Assembly: GCF_020217185.1 (NCBI RefSeq)
Contig: NZ_JAIWNX010000158.1
Span: forward strand, 1 to 10,000
DNA: 10,000 bases
From: Asticcacaulis sp.
GTDB taxonomy: Bacteria > Pseudomonadota > Alphaproteobacteria > Caulobacterales > Caulobacteraceae
Reading direction: 5' to 3'
Under the pieces are notes generated by a model that searched no databases, was not told where the DNA came from, and was given only the letters and a program-made list of their open reading frames with translations. Numbering within the stretch: the first letter of the stretch is position 1; each line of letters opens with the position of its first letter. Below, in pieces: positions 1 to 6,209 of this stretch. The position numbers and the translations under genes are program-made.

Positions 1-6
1 CGCTCC

Positions 7-411
7 TTAAAACGCGATGTCTTGCGTGGTGGTGCCCTTGACCTCAAAGGCGGCGTCGGCCCACGCCGCCGGGCCCATGCGGCCCTTGGCATTGTTGGAA
101 AAGGCGAAGGGCTCGACCGGCATGCCGAAGGGGTTGGTGTCCATCTTGCCATTGCCATTGAGGTCGTGGAACATCTTCAGGCCGTACTGACCCGGTTCGA
201 CCTCGAAGGTGGCGCTGGCCGTGTCAGCGCTGACGGTGACCTGCTGGGCGGCGACGGGCTTGCCGCCCGTATAGGCCTCTTCACCCTTATAGAGGGCCAC
301 CATCAGTGTGCCCTTAGGCGTCAGTTTGGAAAACTGCACCGTCAGGGTTTCGGCGCTGGCGGGCAGGGCGAGAAGGCCCATCAGGGCGGTGACAAGAGCG
401 GGTTTGAACAT
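7..411 (-). CDS. Secreted DUF2141 domain protein
   Basis: A 134-residue protein with a clear Sec signal peptide: positive start (MFKP), hydrophobic core at about residues 4-17, and a probable cleavage after ALPASA (residue 20). The mature part, about 114 residues, looks like a small beta-sandwich. It carries the stretch HDLNGNGKMD (82-91) followed by NPFGMPVEPFAFSNN, which I recognise as the hallmark of the DUF2141 family (periplasmic or exported proteins of unknown function). The Asp/Asn-rich HDLNGNGKMD segment resembles a calcium-binding loop, but that is inference. The ATG at 411-409 is preceded on the minus strand by GAGG (420-417) with a 5-base spacer, which supports this start. The gene is divergent from def, with a 218-base gap. 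The length is normal for the family and no partner gene is visible. Confidence 0.88.
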   Translation of the reverse strand: MFKPALVTALMGLLALPASAETLTVQFSKLTPKGTLMVALYKGEEAYTGGKPVAAQQVTVSADTASATFEVEPGQYGLKMFHDLNGNGKMDTNPFGMPVEPFAFSNNAKGRMGPAAWADAAFEVKGTTTQDIAF

Positions 412-594
412 AAGAACCTCGGTTGGTTGCGTTGCGATGACCCCGGTGTAGGTCGGCCCGGCGGCGATGGGGCAAAAGATGCGCGAAAGGGGCCTTTGCC
501 TACGTCAACGGACGGTCTGCCACTGGCGCTTCGTGAATGGCATTGGCCAAGTGACTGATTTATAAGCAATCGTCAGCGACGAAGCGCGAATGCC

Positions 595-624
595 TTGACC
601 CGCCGGGGGCGGCTTCTTATTTTA
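595..624 (+). promoter_or_regulatory. Probable sigma-70-type promoter of def, leaderless
   Basis: A TTGACC hexamer lies at 595-600 and TATTTT at 619-624, with an 18-base spacer (17 if the -10 is read as TTATTT at 618-623). Transcription would start about 6-7 bases after the -10 element, at or next to the A of the def ATG at 630. No Shine-Dalgarno sequence lies between the -10 element and the ATG. Together these predict a leaderless mRNA, which is common in Caulobacter relatives. Confidence 0.55.
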
Positions 625-629
625 GCGGC

Positions 630-1166
630 ATGGCCATTCGAGACATTATCACCGTACCCAATCCGCTGCTCAAGCAGGTGTCCAAACCCGTTGAAGGGGG
701 CGTGACCGACGAACTGCGCGCCCTGATGGATGACATGCTGGAGACCATGTACGACGCGCCCGGCATCGGGCTGGCGGCGATCCAGATCGGTGAGCCGATC
801 CGCGTTATCGTCATGGACCTTCAGGAACGCCCCGACGACCTTCCCGAAGACGCCCCGGCGCCGAAGCAGCCGCGTTACTTCGTCAATCCGGAAATCCTGT
901 GGGCCTCGGACGAACTGTCCACCTATGATGAGGGCTGCCTGTCGGTGCCCGAAGTCTATGATGAGGTGAAGCGCCCGGCGCGCGTGCGCCTCAAATACCT
1001 GAACTATCAGGGCGAAGAGGTGATCGAAGAGTGCGATGGCCTCTATGCCACCTGCATCCAGCATGAGATGGACCACCTGAACGGCGTGTTGTTTATCGAC
1101 CACCTGTCGAAGCTGAAACGCGACCGGGCGGTGACCAAGGTCAAGAAGCTCAAAAAAGTCGCCTGA
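630..1166 (+). CDS. def: Peptide deformylase
   Basis: Def is a cytoplasmic metalloenzyme that removes the N-formyl group from the starting methionine of nascent proteins at the ribosome exit. All three family motifs are intact in this 178-residue protein: GIGLAAIQ (45-52), EGCLSVP (101-107, with metal ligand Cys103) and HEMDH (145-149, with ligands His145 and His149 and catalytic Glu146). The length is typical and the C-terminus is Lys-rich (KKLKKVA), as in many type 1 deformylases. The ATG at 630 has no Shine-Dalgarno site but lies where a promoter at 595-624 would start transcription, so leaderless translation is likely. It is followed by fmt, the enzyme that adds the formyl group. The pairing is classical, though here the genes are separated by 162 bases with a terminator-like hairpin instead of being tightly coupled. 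Confidence 0.98.
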   Translation: MAIRDIITVPNPLLKQVSKPVEGGVTDELRALMDDMLETMYDAPGIGLAAIQIGEPIRVIVMDLQERPDDLPEDAPAPKQPRYFVNPEILWASDELSTYDEGCLSVPEVYDEVKRPARVRLKYLNYQGEEVIEECDGLYATCIQHEMDHLNGVLFIDHLSKLKRDRAVTKVKKLKKVA

Positions 1167-1192
1167 TAATCCGGGTTGCTGGCCGCTGCGTC

Positions 1193-1215
1193 GTTTTTCG
1201 ATTGCATCGAAAAAC
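1193..1215. repeat. Perfect 10-bp palindrome after def
   Basis: The arms GTTTTTCGAT (1193-1202) and ATCGAAAAAC (1206-1215) are perfect inverse complements around a TGC loop. It lies 26 bases after the def stop. Its AT-rich stem would be a modest RNA hairpin, and a protein-binding palindrome is equally possible. No function can be assigned. Confidence 0.6.
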
Positions 1216-1230
1216 ACCTCTGAATAAAGC

Positions 1231-1275
1231 CAAGCCAGACCGAAGAACCGCTTCGAGGTCTGGCTTGTCGTTTTT
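1231..1275 (+). terminator. Rho-independent terminator-like hairpin after def
   Basis: The 11-bp perfect arms CAAGCCAGACC (1231-1241) and GGTCTGGCTTG (1257-1267) are extended inside by GAAG/CTTC (1242-1245 and 1251-1254), giving about 15 paired bases with a two-base bulge. A T5 run follows at 1271-1275, three bases after the stem. This would stop most def transcripts. It implies that fmt needs read-through or its own promoter. Confidence 0.65.
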
Positions 1276-1279
1276 GAGC

Positions 1280-1320
1280 CCGCAAAAACGTACTGAGCGA
1301 AGCGAAGACTTTTTGCGGAG
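1280..1320 (+). promoter_or_regulatory. Hairpin overlapping the fmt ribosome binding site
   Basis: CCGCAAAAA (1280-1288) is the perfect inverse complement of TTTTTGCGG (1310-1318), with a 21-base loop. The fmt Shine-Dalgarno GGAG sits at 1317-1320, 8 bases before the ATG, so two of its four bases fall inside the 3' arm. A folded leader could reduce fmt translation. The pairing is seen directly; any regulatory role is inference. Confidence 0.4.
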
Positions 1321-1328
1321 ATAGACCC

Positions 1329-2258
1329 ATGCGTTTGGCCTTTATGGGCACCCCCGAATTTGCCGTGAAGGCTCTGGCCGAACTGGTCGCCGCCGGTCAT
1401 GAGATCGTCTGCGTCTATTCGCAGCCGCCGGCACCCAAGGGGCGGGGGCAGGTGCTGACCCCGTCGCCGGTGCACGCCTTTGCCGATAGCCTCGGCCTGC
1501 CGGTGCGCACCCCGAAGTCGATGAAGTCGGCTGAGGCGATTGCCGAATTTCAGGCGCTGGACATCGACGCGGCCATCGTTGTCGCCTATGGCCAGATTCT
1601 GAAGCGCGAGGTGCTGGAGCATCCGCCGCTCGGCTGTTTCAACCTCCATGCCTCGCTATTGCCGCGCTGGCGCGGGGCGGCGCCGATCCAACGCGCCATC
1701 ATGACCGGAGACACCCATACGGGCGTGCAGGTGATGCGCATGTCCGAGGGGCTGGACGAAGGGCCGGTGATCCTGTCCGGCCGCGTCGAAATCACGGCGC
1801 AGGACACGGCCCAGACCCTTCACGACAAGCTGGCCGGGCTGGGGGCGTCGCTGCTACCCGTCGCCTTGGCCGCCATTGAGCGCAGCCAGCCGGAGGGCGA
1901 ACCGCAGGTCGGTGAGGTCACCTACGCCAAAAAGATCACCTCGGAAGAGGCGCGAATCGACTGGAGCCGGCCGGCGCGCGAACTCGACTGGCACATCCGT
2001 GGCCTGTCGCCGTTTCCGGGGGCATGGACGATGCTGACGACGCCAAAGGGCGAGCAGCGCCTCAAGGTGCTGATGTCGCGCGTCGATGCGGCGGTGAGTG
2101 ACGCTGCGCCGGGTACGCTGATCGGGCCGGGCCTGCGCCTGGCCACGGGCAACGGCGTGATCGAACTCCTGCGCGTGCAGCGCGAAGGCAAGGGCGCGCA
2201 GGACGCCACCGAATTCCTCAACGGCGCGGGCCTGAGCGCCGGGGACCGTCTGGGATGA
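1329..2258 (+). CDS. fmt: Methionyl-tRNA formyltransferase
   Basis: Fmt transfers a formyl group from 10-formyltetrahydrofolate to the amino group of Met on initiator tRNA in the cytoplasm. The protein has 309 residues, the normal size. The N-terminal Rossmann-type catalytic domain opens with [12 protein letters not shown] and carries the formyltransferase signature [17 protein letters not shown] (105-121). Catalytic Asn105, His107 and Asp143 (in GLDEG) keep the same spacing as E. coli Asn108, His110 and Asp146. The C-terminal tRNA-binding domain spans about 206-309, with the conserved [13 protein letters not shown] (221-233). The ATG at 1329 is supported by GGAG at 1317-1320. The gene lies downstream of def, its functional opposite. 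Nothing is missing or truncated. Confidence 0.98.
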   Translation: MRLAFMGTPEFAVKALAELVAAGHEIVCVYSQPPAPKGRGQVLTPSPVHAFADSLGLPVRTPKSMKSAEAIAEFQALDIDAAIVVAYGQILKREVLEHPPLGCFNLHASLLPRWRGAAPIQRAIMTGDTHTGVQVMRMSEGLDEGPVILSGRVEITAQDTAQTLHDKLAGLGASLLPVALAAIERSQPEGEPQVGEVTYAKKITSEEARIDWSRPARELDWHIRGLSPFPGAWTMLTTPKGEQRLKVLMSRVDAAVSDAAPGTLIGPGLRLATGNGVIELLRVQREGKGAQDATEFLNGAGLSAGDRLG

Positions 2259-2275
2259 GGCCTTTTCGATCATAC

Positions 2276-2371
2276 TCCCCCAGCTTGCTGGCGGGTATAG
2301 CGCGGCGAAAGTATAGCTTTCGCAAGCGATGGGATGCGAAACCCACGGTTTCGCAGACGGTGGGGGGGGCG
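2276..2371. repeat. Intergenic hairpin repeat, copy 1 (fmt-truA gap)
   Basis: This is a run of stem-loops in non-coding sequence just after fmt. It begins with a pyrimidine block and the CCAGC/GCTGG hairpin (2280-2291). Next come GCGAAAG/CTTTCGC (2305-2311 and 2317-2323) and GCGAAACC/GGTTTCGC (2336-2343 and 2347-2354). It ends in the purine block GGTGGGGGGGG (about 2359-2369). The order pyrimidine block, short stem, palindromic body, G-rich block matches the better-defined copies at 3268-3338 and 3491-3557. Membership of the same family rests on this layout, not on close sequence identity. Confidence 0.5.
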
Positions 2372-2410
2372 CCTCTCACGACAGCGCGTGCATGGCGTCA
2401 AATGGAAAGA

Positions 2411-2479
2411 ACCCCCACCACCGCATCTCACCGCCTGAGGCGACTCGTGCGGTCCCCCTCCCCGGTAAACCGGGGAGGT
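2411..2479. repeat. Intergenic hairpin repeat, copy 2, ending at the truA leader
   Basis: This is the reverse-oriented partner of the preceding repeat. It has a C-rich block (2412-2416), a palindromic body ACCGCA...TGCGGT (2420-2425 and 2448-2453) with an inner GCCTGAGGC (2433-2441), and a 10-bp perfect stem CCTCCCCGGT (2457-2466) / ACCGGGGAGG (2469-2478). The strong GC stem ends 14 bases before the truA ATG. No long T run follows, so it is a poor classical terminator. Confidence 0.6.
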
Positions 2480-2492
2480 ATAAAGGTTTAGC

Positions 2493-3266
2493 ATGCCGCG
2501 CTATTCCTGCCTCGTTGAATATGATGGCCGCCCGTACAAGGGGTTTCAGGCGCAGGATAACCTGCCCACCGTGCAGGGGTCGCTGGAGCGCGCCATTCTG
2601 GGCTTTTCCGGCGAAGCCCTGCGCATTACGGCGGCGGGGCGTACCGATACGGGCGTCCATGCGTCGGGTCAGGTGATCACGTTTGATCTGCCCAAGACCT
2701 ACCGGCCCGATGTTGTGCGTGACGCCATGAACGCCTATCTGGTCCCCGAACCGATTGCCGTGCGCGAAGCGGCGATTGTCGATGACGACTTTTCGGCGCG
2801 CTTTTCGGCGACGGGGCGCATGTACCGCTATCGTATCCTCAACCGCCGGGCCCCGCCGGCGCTGGAGCAGGGGCGGGTGTGGCATGTCAAGAAGCCGCTG
2901 GATGCCGAGGTGATGGCCGAGGCCGCGCAACACCTGATCGGGCGGCATGATTTCACCACCTTCCGCGACACGGAGTGTCAGGCGGCGTCTCCCGTCAAGA
3001 CGCTGGATATCGCGCGGGTGAAGCGGGTGGGGGAGGAGATTCACCTCGTCTTTGCCTCACGCTCCTTCCTGCATCGTCAGGTGCGTTCGATGACCGGCAC
3101 GCTGGTCGAGGCCGGGATCGGTCGCTGGACGGTGGCCGATGTCAAGGCGGCCCTGGAGGCGCGCGACCGCCGTGCCTGCGGGCAGGTGGCCCCGCCGGAG
3201 GGCCTGTGCCTGACGCATGTGACCTTTGAGCCGGAACCGGATTTCGCAAGCCGCAGTTCGATATAA
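2493..3266 (+). CDS. truA: tRNA pseudouridine synthase A
   Basis: TruA converts uridines 38-40 in the anticodon arm of many tRNAs to pseudouridine. The 257-residue protein contains the family signature GRTDTGVHA (49-57) with catalytic Asp52 and the N-terminal RYSCLVEYDGRPYKGFQ (3-19). It also has the C-terminal half motifs SFLHRQVRSMTGTLVEAG (191-208) and APPEGLCL (233-240). The length is standard and the sequence is intact. The ATG at 2493 has AAAGG at 2482-2486 (6-base spacer). A purine-rich GGGGAGG lies further up, in the arm of the repeat hairpin, where it would be paired. The gene follows fmt after a 234-base repeat-filled gap and converges on dapE. Clustering with fmt and def suggests a translation-related set, although the hairpins between the genes may split transcription. 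Confidence 0.97.
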   Translation: MPRYSCLVEYDGRPYKGFQAQDNLPTVQGSLERAILGFSGEALRITAAGRTDTGVHASGQVITFDLPKTYRPDVVRDAMNAYLVPEPIAVREAAIVDDDFSARFSATGRMYRYRILNRRAPPALEQGRVWHVKKPLDAEVMAEAAQHLIGRHDFTTFRDTECQAASPVKTLDIARVKRVGEEIHLVFASRSFLHRQVRSMTGTLVEAGIGRWTVADVKAALEARDRRACGQVAPPEGLCLTHVTFEPEPDFASRSSI

Positions 3267-3267
3267 G

Positions 3268-3338
3268 TCTCCTCCCTAAACCGCAGGTTTGGGGAGGTGC
3301 CGAGCAAGCGAAGCGCGTCGAGGCGGAGGGGGCGACTC
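3268..3338 (+). repeat. Intergenic hairpin repeat, copy 3 (forward)
   Basis: The 12-bp stem 3271-3282 / 3286-3297 (CCTCCCTAAACC against GGTTTGGGGAGG, with one G-U pair) has a GCA loop. It is followed by a GC-rich body containing GCGAAGCG and a final block GGCGGAGGGGGC (about 3322-3333). It begins one base after the truA stop and could act as a terminator-like stem, though no T run follows. The copy at 3491-3557 reads very similarly on the other strand. Confidence 0.7.
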
Positions 3339-3364
3339 CCAAGGTTAGCGCGCGCTGAGAGGTT

Positions 3365-3403
3365 AGAGCGAAATGACTTTGAGTGGGATCGCCATTTCGC
3401 TCT
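3365..3403. repeat. 39-bp palindromic element, copy 1
   Basis: AGAGCGAAATG and CATTTCGCTCT (3365-3375 and 3393-3403) are perfect inverse complements. Counting the flanking TT and AA (3363-3364 and 3404-3405), each arm is 13 bp around a 17-base loop. A second element of exactly the same length at 6867-6905 matches at 28 of 39 positions by my hand alignment, including part of the loop. This indicates a dispersed repeat family and not a chance palindrome. Confidence 0.7.
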
Positions 3404-3419
3404 AAATTCTTGTTTTGTC

Positions 3420-3483
3420 GCGATGTTTTTGCGGAAAACCGCTCACACTTTTGGCTTCGCCGAACTCCGTTTCCGCACATCGC
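3420..3483. repeat. Long imperfect palindrome in the truA-dapE gap
   Basis: GCGATG (3420-3425) pairs with CATCGC (3478-3483), and TGCGGAAA (3430-3437) pairs with TTTCCGCA (3470-3477). A TTTT bulge sits on the left side and the central loop is about 32 bases. The central GCGGAAAACCG...CACTTTT wording resembles, from memory only, a repeat that is frequent between genes of Rhizobiales. The element is non-coding. Confidence 0.55.
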
Positions 3484-3490
3484 TCTAGGC

Positions 3491-3557
3491 GTTGTCCCCC
3501 TCCGTCACTTCGCTGCGCTCAGCGCCACCTCCCCATCGCTGCGCGACAGGGAGGAGG
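3491..3557 (-). repeat. Intergenic hairpin repeat, copy 4 (reverse)
   Basis: Read on the minus strand, this matches the copy at 3268-3338: CCTCCT CCCT, a 10-13 base loop segment, ATGGGGAGGTGGCG, an AGCGCAGCGAAG body, then ACGGAGGGGGAC. The two copies face each other across the truA-dapE gap. This one begins directly after the dapE stop in the dapE direction, so each converging gene ends in its own copy. Confidence 0.7.
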
Positions 3558-3559
3558 GG

Positions 3560-4714
3560 TTAGGCGAACACTTTGAAATACTTGGCGATCAGCGCCGCAT
3601 AGGTGTCGGTCAGGTCATAGAGGTCCTGTACCGGGGTCGCTTCATTGACCTGATGCATGGTCTGGCCCACCAGACCGAATTCCACCACCGGGCACAGGGC
3701 GCGGATAAAGCGCGCATCCGACGTGCCGCCGGTGGTTGACGGATCGGCCTCGACCTTCAGCACGTCCCGGATGGCGTCCTGAATGACATCGACGAACGGC
3801 CCGGCCTCGGTCAGGAAGGCCTCGCCGGATATAGCGGCCTTCACCTCGATCGTGGCACCGCTGCGTTCCGCCTGACGGGCGCAGACCTCCTCGATCCACG
3901 CCTGCAAGGAGGCGCCCGAATGAGTCGGGTTAAAGCGGATATTGATGCGCCCTGTCGCCGTTTGCGGGATCAGGTTGGTGGTCTTGTTCGCCACATCAAA
4001 GGTGGTGATTTCGAGATTGGACGGCAGGAAGCGCTCATAGCCCTCATCCAGCACGCGCCCGTCCAGTTCGGCCATGATGGCGACCAGCACCGGAATGGGG
4101 TTGAGGGCGCGCTGCGGGTAGGCGACGTGGCCCTGCTTGCCGGTAACCGTGATCGTAGCGTTGATCGAGCCGCGGCGGCCGACCTTGATCATGTCCCCCA
4201 GCACGGCCGAAGAGGTCGGTTCCCCCACGATGCAGTGGTCGATGACCTCGCCCGTTTGCCTCAGGTGTTCAACGACCTTTTTGGTGCCGTCCAGCGCCTC
4301 GCCTTCTTCGTCGCCGGTGATCAGGAAGGACAGCGAACCGGGCACGCTGTCAAAGCGCGACACGGCGGCGATCCACGCCGCAATGCCGCCCTTCATATCG
4401 ACGGCCCCGCGCCCGGTCAGCACACCGTTTTCGATGGTCGCTGCAAACGGGTCCGAGCGCCAGCCATCAAGCGCGCCTTCGGGCACCACGTCCGTATGAC
4501 CGGCAAAGCACAGGTTAGGCGAGGCCGTTCCGCGCCGCGCATAGAGGTTTTCGATCTCGCCGAACTTTAGCCGCACACAGGCAAAGCCGAGCGATTCCAG
4601 CGTCTGTTGCACGCGGTCCATCGCCCCGGCGTCCACCGGGGTCACGGACGGATGGTTGATCAGGGCCTTGGTCAATTCGACCGGATCGAGCGTGTTTTCG
4701 GGTATATTCGTCAT
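3560..4714 (-). CDS. dapE: Succinyl-diaminopimelate desuccinylase
   Basis: DapE hydrolyses N-succinyl-LL-diaminopimelate to succinate and LL-diaminopimelate, a late step of the succinylase branch leading to lysine and to peptidoglycan meso-DAP. The 384-residue protein is an M20-family di-zinc hydrolase. Zinc and catalytic residues are visible: His73 and Asp75 in GHTDVVPEG (72-80), bridging Asp106 in GRGAVDMKGG (101-110), general base Glu136 with Glu137 in GDEEGEALDG (134-143), Glu165 in GEPTSS (164-169) and His354 in MHQVNEATP (353-361). The dimerisation lid lies about at residues 180-295, and GGTSDARF (329-336) is the family signature. The ATG at 4714-4712 has no strong Shine-Dalgarno site. 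The gene converges on truA and is divergent from the MFS gene. The length is typical and all key residues are present. Confidence 0.98.
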   Translation of the reverse strand: MTNIPENTLDPVELTKALINHPSVTPVDAGAMDRVQQTLESLGFACVRLKFGEIENLYARRGTASPNLCFAGHTDVVPEGALDGWRSDPFAATIENGVLTGRGAVDMKGGIAAWIAAVSRFDSVPGSLSFLITGDEEGEALDGTKKVVEHLRQTGEVIDHCIVGEPTSSAVLGDMIKVGRRGSINATITVTGKQGHVAYPQRALNPIPVLVAIMAELDGRVLDEGYERFLPSNLEITTFDVANKTTNLIPQTATGRINIRFNPTHSGASLQAWIEEVCARQAERSGATIEVKAAISGEAFLTEAGPFVDVIQDAIRDVLKVEADPSTTGGTSDARFIRALCPVVEFGLVGQTMHQVNEATPVQDLYDLTDTYAALIAKYFKVFA

Positions 4715-4738
4715 GGCGCGTGGTGTAAGACGACTTTG

Positions 4739-4766
4739 CCGCGAACGAAAGTGAAATCATTCGCGG
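4739..4766. promoter_or_regulatory. Inverted repeat between dapE and the MFS gene
   Basis: CCGCGAA (4739-4745) and TTCGCGG (4760-4766) are perfect inverse complements 14 bases apart, centred in the 73-base divergent promoter region. The spacing of about two helical turns between arm centres suits a dimeric repressor site that could control either gene. No regulator gene lies nearby. This is inferred from symmetry alone. Confidence 0.35.
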
Positions 4767-4787
4767 ACCTATTTACCGGATATCGCC

Positions 4788-6065
4788 GTGACCCCTCCCG
4801 TTTCGCCTGAAATCGTTTCCGAGCCGCCGTCGCCGCCGGAATCGCAAAACCCGTTCCGCATACCCGCCTACCGCAACTTCTGGATCGCCCGCCTGTGTTC
4901 CGTGCTGGGCTTTTCGTCGCAAAGCGCGGTCATCGCCTGGCAGATCTATGAGACGGCGCGCAAGGATTCAGGCATCGGCGAGGCAGCACTCTATATCGGC
5001 CTGATGGGGCTGACGCAGTTTATCGCCATGTTCGCCTTTACGTTGCCGGCGGGGATCGTGGCCGACCGCTATGACCGCAAGAAGATCATGGGCTATACCA
5101 TCGCGGCGCAGGCGGTGATTGCGCTGGGCTATATGGGGCTGTCGGCGCTGGATCATCCGCCGATTGCCGGACTCATTGCCCTATCCTTCTTTCTGGGGGC
5201 GTCGCGCGCCTTTATCGCTCCGGCCTCATCGGCGATCGGCCCCATGCTGGTACCCAAGGCGATTTTGCCGCGCGCCATCGCCTCCAACGCCCTGGCGTTT
5301 CAGATCGGCGGTATCTCCGGGGCGGCGGTCAGCGGCCTTCTGCTCAGCGTTTCGGCCATGTTCGCTTACGGCTTTTCGGCGGCGCTGTTTGTCATCGGCG
5401 GCGTGCTGATCGCCACGCTGAAGGCCGATACGCACCCCGTCAATGCGCCCGCCGGCTCCAAGATGGAGATGGTGCGCGAAGGCCTGATCTATATCTGGAC
5501 CAACAAGATCGTCTTTGGCGCCCTGTCGCTCGATCTGGCGGCGGTGCTGCTGGGCGGGGCGACGGCGCTGCTGCCTATCTTTGCGCGCGATATTCTGCAC
5601 GCTGGTGAAATCGGTTATGGCGCGCTCAGGGCCGCCCCGGCGGTCGGGGCCATGATGACGGCCCTGTGGCTGGCGCGGCGGCCTTTGAAGTACAAGGCCG
5701 GCAAGTGGATGTATGGCGGCGTGGCGGTGTTCGGCCTGATGACCATTATTTTCGGGCTTTCGACGAACATCTTCGTGTCAGTGGCAGCGCTGGCCGTGCT
5801 GGGCGCGGCGGATATGGTCAGCGTCTTTGTGCGCGGGACGCTGGTGCAGATCGTGACACCCGACCCCATGCGCGGGCGGGTGGCCTCGGTGTCCTACCTG
5901 TTTATCGGGGCGTCGAATGAGCTGGGCGAATTTGAAAGCGGTGTGGCGACGCGCCTTCTGGGGCCCATCGGCGCGGCCCTATTCGGCGGCATTGGCGCGA
6001 TACTGGTGACCGGCGCGTGGATCAAGCTGTTTCCGAGGCTATATCGGGTGGACAAGCTGGAGTAG
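4788..6065 (+). CDS. MFS transporter, EntS-like (MFS_3) family
   Basis: This is a 425-residue inner-membrane major facilitator superfamily protein with about 12 hydrophobic segments, the first at roughly 36-52 and the last at 393-411. The loop after helix 2 carries the MFS motif A variant GIVADRYDRKK (89-99). Late in the protein, PMRGRV (360-365) and SNELGEFESG (376-385) are features I associate with the EntS-like MFS_3 group, whose studied members export siderophores or drugs; the substrate here is unknown. The N-terminal tail (1-24) is Pro/Ser/Glu-rich and cytoplasmic. The start is GTG at 4788, and no in-frame ATG fits better ahead of the first helix. No strong ribosome site is visible (CCGGA at about 4776-4780). 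It is divergent from dapE over 73 bases, and no siderophore genes lie nearby. A housekeeping efflux role is possible. Confidence 0.9.
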   Translation: MTPPVSPEIVSEPPSPPESQNPFRIPAYRNFWIARLCSVLGFSSQSAVIAWQIYETARKDSGIGEAALYIGLMGLTQFIAMFAFTLPAGIVADRYDRKKIMGYTIAAQAVIALGYMGLSALDHPPIAGLIALSFFLGASRAFIAPASSAIGPMLVPKAILPRAIASNALAFQIGGISGAAVSGLLLSVSAMFAYGFSAALFVIGGVLIATLKADTHPVNAPAGSKMEMVREGLIYIWTNKIVFGALSLDLAAVLLGGATALLPIFARDILHAGEIGYGALRAAPAVGAMMTALWLARRPLKYKAGKWMYGGVAVFGLMTIIFGLSTNIFVSVAALAVLGAADMVSVFVRGTLVQIVTPDPMRGRVASVSYLFIGASNELGEFESGVATRLLGPIGAALFGGIGAILVTGAWIKLFPRLYRVDKLE

Positions 6066-6066
6066 C

Positions 6067-6095
6067 GAGAAGCCTTGAAACGGGCGTCGCTTCTC
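6067..6095. repeat. Weak inverted repeat after the MFS gene
   Basis: GAGAAGC (6067-6073) and GCTTCTC (6089-6095) form a 7-bp stem with a 15-base loop starting one base after the stop codon. No T run follows, so a terminator is only possible, perhaps a factor-dependent one. Confidence 0.3.
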
Positions 6096-6152
6096 TCAGC
6101 TCCCCTCAATCCGCCGCTGTGTTTTCGGGTTTTCAGGCCCGGAAAGGGAGGC

Positions 6153-6182
6153 TTGCACCATTTCCGGCGTTGTGTCTAGAGT
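6153..6182 (+). promoter_or_regulatory. Possible promoter for the small membrane protein gene
   Basis: TTGCAC (6153-6158) and TAGAGT (6177-6182) are spaced by 18 bases, 28 bases before the GTG start at 6210. A 6-bp inverted repeat TGTGTC/GACACA (6171-6176 and 6185-6190) overlaps the -10 region, and a GAGTC site (GANTC, the CcrM methylation target in Caulobacter) lies at 6179-6183. All of these are short matches, so this is only a candidate. Confidence 0.25.
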
Positions 6183-6209
6183 CGGACACACGTTTGACGG
6201 GAGGTTGAG

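Noticed and set aside
573..1649. A 358-codon open frame on the minus strand opposite def and fmt
   Set aside because: It lies opposite two certain genes with full catalytic motifs. It is a high-GC antisense frame with no recognisable domain and low-complexity His/Arg-rich composition.
2255..2491. Small plus-strand frame (78 codons) between fmt and truA
   Set aside because: It consists almost wholly of the stem-loop repeats, overlaps the fmt stop and has no ribosome site or recognisable protein features.
3297..3739. Two plus-strand frames in the truA-dapE gap
   Set aside because: They are made of the palindromic repeats, and the longer one runs into the antisense of dapE. Arg-rich composition indicates chance frames.
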